From Welwitschia mirabilis (Eukaryota; Gnetophyta; Gnetopsida; Welwitschiales), in NCBI GenBank assembly GCA_051453625.1, contig JBOZIK010000001.1:298582689-298646688 (forward strand): a stretch of DNA of 64,000 nucleotides. Direction: 5' to 3'. Of this stretch, positions 1 through 14,528 are shown piece by piece. A program made the position numbers and the translations under genes. The notes under the pieces are model-generated. The model was given only the letters and a program-made list of their open reading frames with translations, had not been told where the DNA came from and ran no database searches. Within the stretch, counting starts at the first letter, position 1. Every line of letters starts with the position of its first letter.

Positions 1-2580
1 TTGCAATTATGTTATAAAATATTTTCCCCTTCCATTGACATCCAGCAAGATGTTATAGTAAGATATGAAGGGGTCTCTTATCCTTGATGATAGTGAATTA
101 CTAATGGATGATTATGACCAGGTTATGAGGGGGTTTACTATGAAAAAGAAAAATAGAAATTTTGGTATCCATGTTTATTTTGATTTTAGATTTATTTTTA
201 TATATTATGCAATAGGACCATCTTATTAGGGGCAAAGTCTGATCCTCAAATTTCTCATTAGGCTAGTACTCTTTTATAGAAAACCTTAAGGCTCAAAGTA
301 AATGTTTTTTTTTGAATTGATTTGATTTCTTCTTTTTATAATGATTCTTTTATTTTTACAATTGATTTCTCCATATATAATTAATTAGTTAGTGTACCCA
401 TTATTTTGTTGATATATGTTACTACTTAAGTAGTTGTAAAAACTTTATCATATTTTTGTTATGACAAAAATTAAATTTTCAAAATAGAGGCATAGGATTA
501 AAAAATCATATCTTATTAATTAATAGGTATAAATTAGTAAAATGTTTTCCTAAGTCTAGGATTGTTTCATAAATGTGGAAATGTAAAACTGTATTTTTTT
601 TGATAAGTAATTATTTTAAAATTATTTATTTATTTAAATATGTTAGAAAATCAATGAAAAAATAGTAAGCAAGTAATTTACATTTTCTAATCTATCTTTA
701 AATATATTTGCAAACTTGAGTATCTAAAATCATAGGAAATTGAATAAGTGTTGTAAAACATCTTGAATCATTTAAAAACTCAAAGTGTATTGAAAGTTAT
801 GATCATTTTATTATAGAGTGGTAGGGCTATAATTTTAAAAAAAATTGATAGTTTTTAGCCTTAAATGATAACATTAGAAATAATACTTTAATAATTCTAA
901 AATAGTTGAAGTTAGAATTTAAGGAACTGATTATGTTTCTAGTTTTTTAAATAAATACTATAATTTAAATTTTACTTCATAATTAATTAATTATTAATTT
1001 TTACTCATGATGTCTCTTTAAGGCCTAAAAATGTTATAATTAATGTTTAAAATTATAGAAAAATTGTTACACAAAATTTTCTAGAGAAATTGAATATATA
1101 AAATATCTTTCTATTAGTGGAGTTGAGTTAAATTATTTATAATTGGTATTTAATTGTAAAAATATCTATTTCACCATTTTTCCTTAGCTTATTTCGAATG
1201 TGCATGCTTATAAGTGTTATTACCTTAGTAGTTAAGTAACATAAGTAGTCTCTAAATTATTGCTTATTTTTATTGACTTATAGTATAGCCATATGAAAGT
1301 TTAGATAAATACTTATATCTTAACAATCATACTTGAGCTATACTTTCTTTTGTTTACCTTCTTTACACTAATCCAAGAAGATTGTCATATAAGCACAGAA
1401 GAGAATTCCTAGGATTAACATAGCTCTAGGTATGTTTTAATTTGTTTAAGTACATTATTTTATATTTTTTAATTATTATTAAAAAAGAATAATTCCTTTT
1501 TTTAGATTTTAAAAAAATATTATTTCCTTTATCTAGATTTTTATTATTTAAGTCTTGAAAAAAGAGAAATGTTTTTGTATATTTTATTTCTTTTTATGGT
1601 TATTTCTATAAAATGAACTAAATAATGATTAGTATTATTATAACTATGTAAATTATTTATTAAATATCCACATTAGTTACAATTGTTTTTATGTGTTTAC
1701 ATGGTGTATTCATCAAACAAGACTATATCAAGATGATTCTAATAAAGTTCACCCCCACACTTGGATTTCAACATTAAGGTGGATTGCATTACATTTTGTT
1801 TATAATACATTTTGGAAGTGAATTTAATCACCACTCTCCTGTCTTACTCATGTATAAACTTACTACGACTTAATATCTTGAGCCCTTATCATCAATGGAT
1901 TATGCTGCATCATCTAGACATGCTTCAAGGAAGTAAAGGTCATTTGTGAGCATGCATCCACCTCACATACTTTCTATCACCTATATTGATGGTATATCAA
2001 GGTGAAGTGAAAGCTTATTAAGTTGAGCTGAACCATATTTGTATAGTCTAAAACCTGAAGTAAAACCAACTCATGTTTCAACAATGGCTAGATATATAGT
2101 TGGAATGCCATTAATTAGGATTGCAACCTCCTATTATATTGGTTAGATATTATCCTTAAAATTTATCCATTTATGTTAACAATAAGTTTACATCTCCTCA
2201 ATCGCAAGATATCATTTATGTGTAAAAAATCAGGAAGAAATATATGACACTAGCTTATGATGTTGCTAATGATTGTAAAATGAAATAACCTAAATATTAA
2301 TTATAGGTAAATATATGATATTAATATGAGTTGTCTTTCTTAGAATATGGAAATTCTAATTAAGATTAAGTAGAATTTGGTTTTAAGTTTCATTATGTCT
2401 ATCAGGTAAAAATATTAAAGAAGAAAGGGAATTAAAAAAAAGTTCTTAATTAGATAAGACAAAAGAGGGTATCACATGCAAATATCATAATAGATATCAA
2501 TTTAGCATAGATTAGATATTAAGGCTTGATGAGAGAAATATATCATGAATAAGTTACTTCCTCATAGCTAGGGAAGGAGA
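1..2580. other. AT-rich stretch with no recognised feature
   Basis: I translated parts of this stretch by eye and found no conserved motif, LTR pair or RNA gene. All frames are broken by frequent stops. It lies on the same contig as the first 6.9-kb copy, but its counterpart upstream of the second copy is hidden by the gap at 9,421. It is most likely old transposon sequence eroded beyond recognition. Confidence 0.5.
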
Positions 2581-5500
2581 AGAAAGCTTTAAACCCCATG
2601 GTAATCATTAAAAATTTAGATTTAAAATGACAAACTTCGAGCGTGATGAAGGATAACTTCAATCATATGTGGAATAAACTATAGAATAAATCATTCAATC
2701 ATGAATTGAGAAATAACTTAACCTTTAATTAGGCCTTGCTTAGATAAGCTTTATGAGGATTTTGAATTCTTTTGATATGTTCTTATTATTAATAAATGGA
2801 TAAAAATAGATTTTGTTTAAGTATTAAGACTTAGATTTGTAATCCTTCCAAGAATTCTCCCCAAATATACATTCAATTTCTTGTCTTTCATAATTTTAAT
2901 GCACATAAAGATTTATTACACATGTTTAGATGAAATTATAATGGTATTTACAATTCCCTTCCTGTCATTATAGGATTCAATAAAAATAGAAATAACTAGG
3001 TTTTCTATAAGAACCATGATAGTGCTATTCATGATAGAAATTATAATTTACATGGTATTTTTTCCACTATATCCTTTATAATGAAGATATAACATTTACT
3101 TCTTCCCTTCAAAACTATTTATACATTGAAAGATGTTATCATAGACCATGTTGCTTTTCTTACCCTTCTCAATCATGATACTATGATATCCCATACTAGC
3201 CTTTGCTAAAATTCCTTAATCATGATAATTTCCCATACTAGCTTATTATTATTATGAAAATATTGCCTAATATAATTTTTATAATGTTTGTAATCTTAAT
3301 GATATATTAATTTTTAAAATGTTAGGAAATATTTCCTAATTTAAGAAATTAATACAAAAGATTCAATTAATAAAAACATTGTAATTATTTTTATTAAAAT
3401 TCTTTTAAAACATTCTACAAAAATAAATTTTAAAATACAAAATCATATTACATTTTATAATGAATAATATTCTAATTTAAAGTCTCAATTATTTTATAAT
3501 GATAGGAATTTTTTTGTGATTTATCAACTATAAATTTGGTTCTCTATAATCAAATGCCAAAGGCAACACTCAAAAGTGTTAAAACTTGAGGGAACGATAA
3601 GGTTTTTAAAAACTTCACTATATTGAGTAAGCTTATCTAGAATATTTAAATCATGTGTTTATGTTAATCTAAAATAAGAATAATTATTTCAAATAATTCT
3701 TAATTTAGAGATATAAAGATAATTTAAAGTTTCTTGAATATCTCTATATATGATCTAAAATAGAAAAAAATAAATCATTAGCTAGTATTACATAATTATT
3801 TTCTTACACATGAGATAAGAAAAATATGAAGAAAGTAATTAAATATTTTATGATTGATAATATAACCTAATAAAGAATTAGCTAAGATATAAATGTAAAG
3901 GACTAGAGGGTTTCTATCAAATATATCTCTTAATTATGAGGGATATTCAAGAAATATCACATTATATTCATGATCATTACATCACTAAAAATTACTCAAA
4001 CAAGTTAAAAAAATTTCAACCTAGATCTAAGATTTTAGAGAACCTCAATTTGAAAGTTTCATAATATAAATGCATATGCATTCTCATAATTAAGTTTTAA
4101 AAAGATAATGTTCTATTGAATTTTTGTCCATTCATATCCTTTTAGAGCAGAGAATATATAGGTAGGTCTACTAATGATTTAGCTAGCATAATAAGAAAGA
4201 ATATAAAACGTAATGATAAAATTAAAACTATTGATACCCATAAGAAATTATTCTTGTACAAAATATTCCATTAAATTAGGAGATTATTTTTTAGCATCTT
4301 TATAATTTAATTTTCATAAATATATAATGTTTAATGCACCATTTCCATGTCAAGATAACCCATTTTCTTACATGTTAAATAATATTGTACATCTTTTTAA
4401 AAAAAAGATACATTAACGTTTGTAATGATTTTAATGTAAGAATAGTTATCTGTCAACTTGATCTATCAGATTAGCATTATGATAATAGCTAGTTGGAAAA
4501 TAAATTTTAAAAAATGCACAATGTCTTCTTCTAATGTAATTGTTAATAAGATGGAGTAATAATTATCCACATGGCTCTTGCATGTCAAGATTCTTATTTT
4601 TAATGGAATAATGTGCTTTTAATGTCTCATGTATTAATACCCTTTTGGATACTCTTAAGTGTACAAAATGGACATAGAGTTTTCAAGTTAAAGAGGTGTC
4701 ATTTAAATCTTTACATTATCCTTTGGAATTAGCATTTCAATTGAGTTTTCTACATAAGAAAAAGGGTGATAAAAAGTTCCAAAAATAATTTATAGCATAG
4801 TCCAAAGAAGAGTATGAAGGAATTAAAAGAGGTAGAAAAATTTATAAACTATAAACTAAATGTTAAAAGGTAGGAATTTAGACATGGAAAGGAAAGAAAT
4901 AGTTATCTTAAATAATTGTTGGGCTAGTAATACTCTGCAACTTTGTAATGTGGAAACTAGCTTTGGTAGAAAAATGGTGGAATAAACTTAAGGCATTTTA
5001 AAATAATTTTCTAACTTTCAAATTTCAAGTTAATGCTCAAACCCCTTATGGGGTCCTACTATTGAAAGAAAAAATCATGCTTATCCTAAGATTTGAAGTA
5101 GTTTATTGGTTTATTGCTTATGTGTTTAGAAAAAATAATACACTAATTATGAAATTATAAAAAATAGTCATGGAAGCTACATAAGATAAAAGATAGTTAG
5201 AAAGAAAAAGAATGGCTAAAATAATAAAACATTAAGTTAAAGAATTTGTAATATGATATAAGAAATATTCATCACATAATTAACATTAAAGTGCTTAGAA
5301 ATCTTTTATTAAATGTAAAGGATAAAAAGAAATTTTATGTTCATACGATTCAAGTGGAATATATTAAATAAGATTCACATTAATTGAGTGTTAAACTTCT
5401 AGTGAGGATTAAAGTATTGATTAGGAAACTATGAAGGAGTTCATATTACTTTAAAGTAGATATAGATAAATAGATTAACATCCCTTAGGAATTTTGCACT

Positions 5501-6776
5501 TATAAACTTTGTCTATAAGGATTTATTGAAGATTAAGAATATTATTTTAAAAAATTAACTCCTACTAGTTTTTTAAAATATAAAAGAATAATTAAAGTGT
5601 TTATATTATTTTGTATGTTATACTTACCTATTTTCACTCTATGGTATTTTATTGAATTTGTTATAGTGATTTGTGACATGTATATCAATACTATCTAATA
5701 CATCTTATAAGATTTCTTAGAACATAGTAAATGTCAATTTCAATTTTACAAAAGCTCTTTAATATTTAGAAGTAATGGCTTGATTCATAAGACTAAAACC
5801 TTTGAAATAATATTATATGGGTAGTTAAATAAAAACATTATCCTTTAATCATTAAGAAACAAGTTTATGCCTTCATTAATAATGATCTTTATCTCAATTC
5901 TATTATTAAAAGTTTTAAGAAAAGATTTAAAAATTTAAGTAATAACCATAAATCCTTAGACCTTTTTTACCTATTATTAGATTTATGGATATTTTCTATC
6001 TTCTTAAGGTATCCTTGTAAAGATAATTTCTCTACGTATTTACAATTATTATATAAATAAGATGGTAGAATTCACTCTAAGCTATAAATTTGATATAAGA
6101 TCATCATTGATTTAAGTATAGTTTAATTAGTGAACAAACCACTATTTCTCCCTTCCTATTAATACTTTTGTGTATTTATCACTAGGAAAGAGGCTTAAAT
6201 ATTTAAGTTCTTTAATTTTTAACAATGAAGAAGATATATTTTCCTACATCTATTCTATATTCTTAAATAGAGTATGGGGTTTTTAGCATAGTATCTATAA
6301 CTTTATGTAGTAAGGACAGATGACCAACTTACTCACTTTCTTAGTCAAAATAGCATTACTACTATCACCATAAAAGCATAAAATAATGTAATCTATAAAT
6401 CATATCTTTCAAATTCTAATTCATTTTTAATAAATACTATACTATTAATTTTGAAATATTACCAAATCTTTGATGTACATCATCAAATCCTTACCCATCT
6501 AATTTTCATTGTGCTATGATATAACTATCATAGAGAAAGAGGAATCATATACTTTTCCAAACCCCATCCAAATATAATCTAACTATGAATCATTTAATAT
6601 AGTCTCTTAATAAATCTTATTAACAAGCATAGTATTTATTCATGCTTTCGTTTAAAAAAATGAATATATAAGACTTATCTAAATGTTATTTTAAAATGTT
6701 TTTGATTATGTGAAAAATGATAATAGAATGATTTGCATCAAAGAATGCTTCTTTAATTTTTAGTTTATACATGATA

Positions 6777-6794
6777 CTCTCTCTCTCTCTCTCT
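6777..6794. repeat. (CT)9 microsatellite, copy 1
   Basis: Nine uninterrupted CT units. The equivalent site in copy 2 (13,721-13,781) is more than three times longer and carries an added TA run, so this is a length-variable marker between the copies. Confidence 0.95.
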
Positions 6795-7547
6795 ATTATT
6801 TTAATAAAATTTTTTAAAAATTAGTCTTTTCTTTTAAAACTTTGAAGGTATTCCTATTAGTATTATAATGAATAATTGATCAAGGCCATTATCACCATTA
6901 ATATAGATCATAAAAGTTACTTCTAACCCTTATTTAAAGTGAAGCAAAAATTACTAAAATAAAACAATGGAAGAAAAATCAAAGATGTATACTAGAATAA
7001 TCCTATTCAGCCATCCTTACTAGAAATCTCTAATGTGGTTTAACTTTCTTCTCTTATTTTCATAAGTCATGATGAATTAACTTTGTTTAATATTAGTGGA
7101 ACATAAAATGAATTTATCCAAACTAGTGCTTTAATTATCTTTTAATTATATGCAAAGATAAATCTGAAGTAATGTATATAGCACAACAACAAAAATATGA
7201 ATTAGTATCCTATCAATCACATAATCATCCATTGATAAAGCATTATTTTAGTAGCTATTAACACTTTGCCTTAGTGGACTATGATAATATTTTCTCTTAT
7301 CAATGTTAAGATATGAATGTTCATCTCTATAATATTTTTAAGTTTAATGATGTCAAATCTTACATGTTAAAGCACATATTCCTTTAGTTTTTAGGAAATA
7401 TACACTTTAATTTTACAATGGCCTAGATCTTGGATGAGGTTGTAGTATGACGATGTTAAACCTCTTGGTTCGATGCATATCTTATTTTATTATTATAAAC
7501 ACCTTCATAAAAAGATAATACTTTTGTATATTGCAACAGATAATTAT

Positions 7548-7985
7548 TAGAGTTCAAGATAAGATCTACATATATTTATTAGAATATTATTTTAGTTAAT
7601 CCTTGTTAAATCATCACTTCTAGTTAATTACTTATTATGCACTTTACTTCACTTCTAATCACTTACATTTACCTCTATTCATCCATCCTTAATCCTATTT
7701 ATCCATTAGTAATCATCATACATTAATGCCCATTTATAAATGATCCTTATGTTTACTTAAAAGGCCTAAGAGATGTATCAAAGAAAATGAAATAGAGTGT
7801 ATTCTTTTATAACATTAAAGTAATTTTATCTTAAAATTTTAACTATTTCTAAGATTCATTTTAAAGATGAAGTACTATAATAATTAGTCTAAGAAACTTT
7901 TCTAGGGGAATTTTATTAAAAGATTTTCCCTAGGAAAAAAATTGTCTATCAGTTTTTTTATATATTCTATATATGTTTCTTAATA
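7548..7985 (+). repeat. Ty1/copia 5' LTR, copy 1
   Basis: About 438 bases aligning along the full length to 14,529-14,965 and, more distantly, to the 3' LTR at 18,222-18,665. Shared landmarks are atatatttattaga near the start, an aaggcctaagagatgtatca-type centre and a tttctaggggaa-type block. It is followed two bases later by a degenerate primer-binding site. Confidence 0.8.
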
Positions 7986-7987
7986 AT

Positions 7988-7999
7988 TGATATTAGATC
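7988..7999 (+). promoter_or_regulatory. Degenerate tRNA-iMet primer-binding site
   Basis: TGATATTAGATC sits two bases after the LTR end. It differs at three positions from TGGTATCAGAGC, the initiator-Met PBS used by many plant Ty1/copia elements; two of the differences are G-to-A and C-to-T. The position and decay pattern support the call. Confidence 0.7.
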
Positions 8000-8039
8000 T
8001 TGATTTAAAATGTAATAATCTTATTTAAGAAGATTTGGT

Positions 8040-9420
8040 TGTAAGGAAATATCATGAAAAACTTTATAAAAGTCAAGATTATCAAATTCATTAATAGTAA
8101 TTATGAGGAGGAAAATTTACATGTGGAGTCCCTTGTTGCAAAATAATTTATAGCTTTTTTGGTATTAAGGCTAATCTCATTTTGTATTATATTGACTCTA
8201 GTACCTCTTATTATTATATTTGATACTTTAAATGATTTTATGAGTATATACATGTAATTTAGATAAAGTTAAATTAGGTAACAATGAAATGTGTAATATT
8301 GTCATATATAATAAAGTTAAAATCTAGTTTAAAGATGGTATTGTAAAATCTATTTTTAGTGTGCATCATGTATTAAAACTAATAAAAAGTCTTAGATCTA
8401 TAGCTGAGTTAGACAGTTATAGATTAATAAAATTTTTAAAAATGATAAATGTCAAATAATTTAAGTCAATGTACTTTTATTTATATGTGTCTTATCAAGA
8501 AAGCTATTTAGGTTGGAAGCTAAAACATTATAACATGAAATTAATGCCTTTCCTATTATTACCTAAGAATATAATATTAATATTTGACCTAATAGAATGG
8601 GACATCTGAATGAAAGAGGTTTAAATAAGTTTCATGAGAAAGATAAATTAATCTTTTAAAGGATATTCTTAATTTCTATTTTCATCTCTTGCATGGTAAA
8701 TAAAAGTATTTAAGGTTTTAAAGGAGTAATTCCAAAACTCTATAATTATTGGAATTAGTACATAGTAATATGTGTAACTAGTTAAAGACACTCAAATGTG
8801 TAAAAATATTTCTACTTAAAAAAATCAAAATTAATAATCATGTATAGTATTTCTCATAATATTTGATAAGTTCTACAAAAAGATGGAATTTTCAAGTAGA
8901 ATATAATTACAATCTTAAATAAAAGGGGGTTATTAAATGCTTTAATAGGACATTAATGGAATGTATGAGATTCCTACTTAGTGGTTCTGGGCTTAAGAAA
9001 CATTTTTGAAATAAAGATGCTATGATTAATTATTATCGCATTAATAGATCTTGATTTTTTAAACTTGAATGAAAACATATAGGGGATGTTTAGAGTGGTA
9101 AACCTATAAATTTAAATCATCTAAGAGTTTTTAGATGCAAATCCTATGCACATGTTTAAAAAACTAATATCTTAAAACTAGATTATAAGTCTATGGGGTG
9201 TATCTTTTTGGGTTCTAATCATGGTGTCAAAGAATATGATTAATATAATCTAAAAACAAAAAGACTTATCCATAGCCATGATATTGTATTTATAGAGAAT
9301 TATGGACCTATGAAGGATAGTAATCCTATTAAAGTAACTATTGAATAGGGATTTATTCAAATTAATGAAGAAAAATTAGAGGGTAGTTCCCCCTTGATAA
9401 AGAAAATTCCCTTTGACTAA
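8040..9420 (+). pseudogene. Ty1/copia protease-integrase remnant, truncated by gap
   Basis: Translation by eye gives, in shifting frames, a protease-like YIDSSTSYYY (the family usually has D-S-G at the active site), then the pre-integrase block with RMGHLNE, and downstream the HLRVFGC-like and GVKEYDxYNxxTK-like block that follows the integrase core. Only about 200 bases separate the PBS from the protease motif, so most of gag is missing. Stops and frameshifts are frequent. The contig ends before RT; the same sequence with its RT is present at 15,060-17,960. It cannot be functional. Confidence 0.8.
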
Positions 9421-9520
9421 NNNNNNNNNNNNNNNNNNNNNNNNNNNNNNNNNNNNNNNNNNNNNNNNNNNNNNNNNNNNNNNNNNNNNNNNNNNNNNNN
9501 NNNNNNNNNNNNNNNNNNNN
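9421..9520. other. Assembly gap (100 N)
   Basis: Exactly 100 N, the usual placeholder for a gap of unknown size. The contig to its right begins with sequence already present about 6.9 kb upstream, so the true distance may be negative (an overlap). Confidence 0.99.
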
Positions 9521-12500
9521 AGAAAGCTTTAAACCCCATGGTAATCATTAAAAATTTAGATTTAAAATGACAAATTTCTAGTGTGATGAAGGATAACTTC
9601 AATCATATGTGGAATAAACTATAGGATAAATCATTCAATCATGAATTGAGAAATAACTTAACCATTTATTAGGCCTTGCTTAGATAAACTTTATGGTGAT
9701 TTTTAGTTCTTTTGATATGTTCTTATTATTCATAAAAGGATAAAAATAGATTTTATTTAAGTATTAGGACTTAGATTTGTAATCCTTCCAAGAATTCTCC
9801 CCAAATATACATTTGATTTCTTCTCTTTCATAATTTTAATGCACATAAAGATTTATTACACATGTTTAGATGAAATTATAATGGTATTTAAAATTCCCTT
9901 ACTATCATTATAGGATTCAATAAAAATAGAAATAACTAGGTTTTCTATAAGAACCATGATAGTGCTAGTCATGATAGAAATTATAATTTACATGGTATTC
10001 TTTCCACTATATCCTTTATAATGAATATATAACATTTACTTCTCCCCTTCATAACTATGTATACATAGAAATATGTTATCATAGATCATGTTACTTTTCT
10101 TGCCCTCCTCAATCATGATACTATGATATCCCATACTAGCCTTTGCTAAAATTCCTTAATCATGATAATTTTCCATACTAGCTTATTATTATTATGAAAA
10201 TATTCCCTAATATAATTTTTATAATGTTTGTAATCTTAATGTATATTAATTTTTAAAATGTTAGGAATTCTTTCCTAATTTAAGAAATTAATACAAAAGA
10301 TTTCAATTAATAAATGACATTGTAATTATTTTTATTAAAATTATTTTAAAACATTCTACAAAAATAATTTTTTAAATATAACATCATATTACATTTTATA
10401 ATGGATAATATGCTAATTTAGAGTCTCAATTATTTTATAAGGAGAGGCATTTTTTTTTGTTATTTATCAACTATAAATTTGATTCTTTATAATCAAATGC
10501 TAAAGGAAACACTCAAATGTGTTAAAACTTGAGGGAATGATAAGGTTTTTAAAAACTTCACTTTATTGAATAAGCTTATCTAGAATATTTAAATCATGTG
10601 TTTATGTTAATCTAAAATAAGAAGAATTATTTCAAATAGTTCTTGATTTAGAGATATAAAGGTAATTTAAAGTATCTTAAATATCTCTAGATATGATAAA
10701 AAATAGAAAAAAATAAACCATTAGCTAGTATTACATAATTATTTTCTTACACATGAGATAAGAAAAATATAAAGAAAGAAATTAAATATTTTATGATTGA
10801 TAATATAACCTAATAAATAATTAGCTAAGATATAAATGTAAAGGACTAGAGGGAATTTCTGTCAAATATATCTCTTAAAGATGAGGGATATTCAAGAAAT
10901 GACACATTATATTCATGACCATTACATCAATAAAAATTACTCAAACAAGTTAAAAAAATTTCAACCTAGATCTAAGATTTTAAAGAACCTCAATTTGAAA
11001 GTTTCATAATATAAACGCATATGCATTCTCATAATTAAGTTTTCAAAATATAATGTTCTATTGAATTTTTGTTCATTCATATCCTTTTAAAGGAGAGAAT
11101 ATATAGGTAAGTCCACTAATGATTTAGCTAGCATAATAAGAAATAATATCAAAAGTAATGATAAAATTAAAACTATTGATACCCATAAGAAATTATTCTT
11201 ATAAAAAATCTTCCATTAAATAGGAGATTATTTTTTAGCATCTTTATACTTTACTTGTCATAAATATATGATGTGTAATGCACCATTTCCATATTAAGAT
11301 AACCCATTTTCTTACATGTTAAATAGTATTGTACATCTTTTTTCAAAAAGATACATTAAAGTTTGTAATGATTTTAATGTAAGAATAGTTATCTATCAAG
11401 TAGATCTATTTGATTAGCATTATGATAATAGCTAGTTGGAAAATAAATTTAAAACAAAATGGACAAGGTCTTCTTCTAATGTAATTGTTAATAAGATGGA
11501 TTAATAATTATCCACATGACTCTTGCATGTAAATATTCTTATTTTGAATGATATAATGTGCTTTTAATGTGTCATGTATTAATACCCTTTTGGATACTCT
11601 TAAGTGTACAAAATGTACAAAGAGTTTTCAAGTTAAAGAGGTGTCATTTAAATCTTCACATTATCCTTTGGAATTAGCATTTTAATTGAGTTTTCTACAT
11701 AAGAAAAAGGGTGATAAAAAATTCTAATAATAACTTATAGCATAGTCTAAAGAAGAGTATGAAGGAATTAAAAGAGGTTAAAAAAATTATAAATTATAAA
11801 CTAAATGTTAAAAGGTAGGAATTTAGACTTGGAAAAGAAAGAAATAGTTATCTTAAATAATTGTTAGGCTAGTAATACTATGAAACTCTATAATGCGGGG
11901 ATTAGCTTTGGTAGAAAAATGTTAGAAGAAACTTAAGGTATTTTAAAATCATTTTCTAACTTTCAAATTTCAATTTAATGCTCAAACCCCTCACGGTGTC
12001 CTACTATTAAAAGAAAAAATCATGCTTATCCTAAGATTTGAAGTAGTTTATTGGTTTATTACTTATATCTTCAAAAAAAATGATACGCTAATTATGAAAT
12101 TATCAAAAATAGTCATGGAAGCTACATAAGATAAAAGATAATTACAAATAAAAAGAATGGCTAAAATAATGAAACATTAAGTTGAAGCATTTGTAGTATG
12201 ATATAAGAAATATTCATCACATGATTAAAATTAAAGTGCTTAGGAAGCTTTTATTAAATTTAAAGGGTAAAAAGAAATTTTATGTTCATAAGATTCAAGT
12301 GGAACATCTTGAATAAGATCCACATTACTTGAGTGTCAAAATTCTAGTGAAGATTAAAGTATTAATTAGCAAGCTCTGAAGGAGTTCATATTACTTTAAA
12401 ATATAGATAGATAAATAGATTAACATCCCTTAGGAAGTTTGAACTTATAAACTTTATCTATAAGGATTCATTGAAGATTAAGAATATTTTTTTAAAAAAT

Positions 12501-13720
12501 TAACTTCCACTAGTTTTTTAAAATATAAAAGAATAGTTAAAGTGTTTATATTGTATTGTATGTTCTACTTACCTGTTATCACTCTATGGTATTTTATTGA
12601 ATTTATCATAGTGATTTGTAACATGTATATCATTACAATCTAATACATCTTGTAAGATTTCTTAAAACATAGTGAATGTAAATTTCAATTTTACAAAAGC
12701 TCTTTAATATTTAGAAGTAATGGCTAGATTCATAGGACTAAAACCTTTGAAATAATCTTATATGGGTAGTTAAATAGAAATATTATCCTTCAATAATTAA
12801 GAAACAAGTTTATGCGTTTATTAATAATGATCTTTATCTCAATTCTATTATTAAAATTTTTAAGAAAAATTTTAAAATTTAAGTAATAACCATAAATCCT
12901 TAGACCTTTTTTACCTGTTATTAGATTTATGAATATTTTCTATCTTCTTAAGGTATCCTTGTTAAGAGAATTTTTCTACTTATTTACAATTATTATATAA
13001 ATGAGATGGTAGAATTTTCTCTAAGCTATAAATTTGATAAAATATCATCATTGATTTAAGTATAGTTTAATTAGTGAACAACCCACTATTTCTTCCTTCC
13101 TGTTAATACTTTTGTGTATTTATCACTAGGAAAGGGGCCTAAGTATTTAAGTTTTTTAGTTTTTAACAATGAAGAGGATATCATTTCCTACATCTATCCT
13201 ATATTCTTAAATAAAGTATGGGTTTTTTAGCATAGTATCTATAACTTTATGTAGTAAGGACATATGATCAACTCACTCACTTTTTTAGTCAAAATAGCAT
13301 TACTAGTATCACCATAAAAGTATAAAAGAATGTAATCTATAAATCTGATGTTTCAAATTCTAATTCATTTTTTATAAATACTATACTATTAATTTTGAAA
13401 TATTACTAAATCTTTGACATACATCATCAAATCCTTAGCCATCTAATTTTCATTATGTTATGATATAACTATCATAAAAAAGAGGAATCATATACTTTTG
13501 TAAATCCCATTCAAATAGAATTTAACTATGAATCATTTAATATAGTCTCTTAATAAATCTTATTGACAAGCATAGGATTTATTCATGCTTTTGTTTAAAA
13601 AAATAAATATACAAGACTTATCTAAATGTTATTTTAAAGTGTTTTTGATTATATGAAAAATGGCAATAGAATGATTTGCATCAAAGAATGCTTCTTTACT
13701 TTTTAGTTTATCCATGATAT

Positions 13721-13726
13721 TCTCTC

Positions 13727-13781
<55 letters not shown>
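13721..13781. repeat. Compound (TC)n(TA)n microsatellite, copy 2
   Basis: A TC run interrupted once by TATC, followed by about 11 TA units. It occupies the same place in the 6.9-kb repeat as the (CT)9 at 6,777-6,794. Confidence 0.95.
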
Positions 13782-14528
13782 TAATTATTTTAATAAAATT
13801 TTTTAAAAAGTAGTCTTTTCTTTTAAAACTTTGAAGGTATTCCTATTAGTACTGTAATTAATAATTGATGAAGGCCATTATCACCATTAATATAGATCAT
13901 AAAAGTGACTTCTAACCCTTATATAAAGTGAAATAAAAATACCTAAAATAAAACAATGGAATAAAAATCAAAGATGTATACTAGAATAATACTATTTAGC
14001 CAACCTAACTATAAATATCTAATGCGGTTTAACTTTCATCACTTGTTTTCATAAGTCATGATGAATTAAATTTATTTTATATTAGTGGAACTTAAAATGT
14101 AATTATGCAAACTAGTGTTTTAATTATCCTTTAATTATATGCAAAGATAAATATGAAGTAATGTCTCTAGCACAACAATAAAAAGACGAATTAGTATCCT
14201 ATCAATCATATAATCATCCATTAATAAAGCATTATTTTAGGAGCTCTTAAAACTTTACCTTAGTGGACTATGATAATATCTTCTCTTACCAATTTTAAGA
14301 TATGAATGTTTATCTCTATAATATTTTCAAGTTTAATGATGTCAAATTTACATGTTAAAGCACATATTCCTTTAGTTTTTAGGAAATATACACTTTAATT
14401 TTACAATGACCTAGATCTTGGAAGAGGTTGTAGTATGATGATGTTAAAGCTCTTAGTTCAATGCATATCTTCTTTTATTATTCCAAACACCTTCATAGAA
14501 AGATAATAATTTTGTATATTGCAACATA

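Larger units (their letters stand above)
2581..9420 (+). repeat. 6.9-kb direct repeat, copy 1
   Basis: The sequence from agaaagctttaaacccc at 2,581 to ccctttgactaa at 9,420 is repeated almost base for base at 9,521-16,523. Only a few mismatches occur per 100 bases by eye, with small indels and a shorter CT microsatellite. The copy ends exactly at a 100-N gap, and the other copy starts exactly after it. Its first 5 kb (2,581-7,547) has no recognisable coding motif; the last 1.9 kb is the 5' part of a Ty1/copia element. It may be a true tandem duplication, but allelic or overlapping contigs placed end to end fit better. Confidence 0.93.

Noticed and set aside
3165-3245. Two tandem-looking pieces (aatcatgata...cccatactagc)
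   Set aside because: Only about 20 bases match in each, repeated identically in the second 6.9-kb copy; weak and unexplained but not distinctive.
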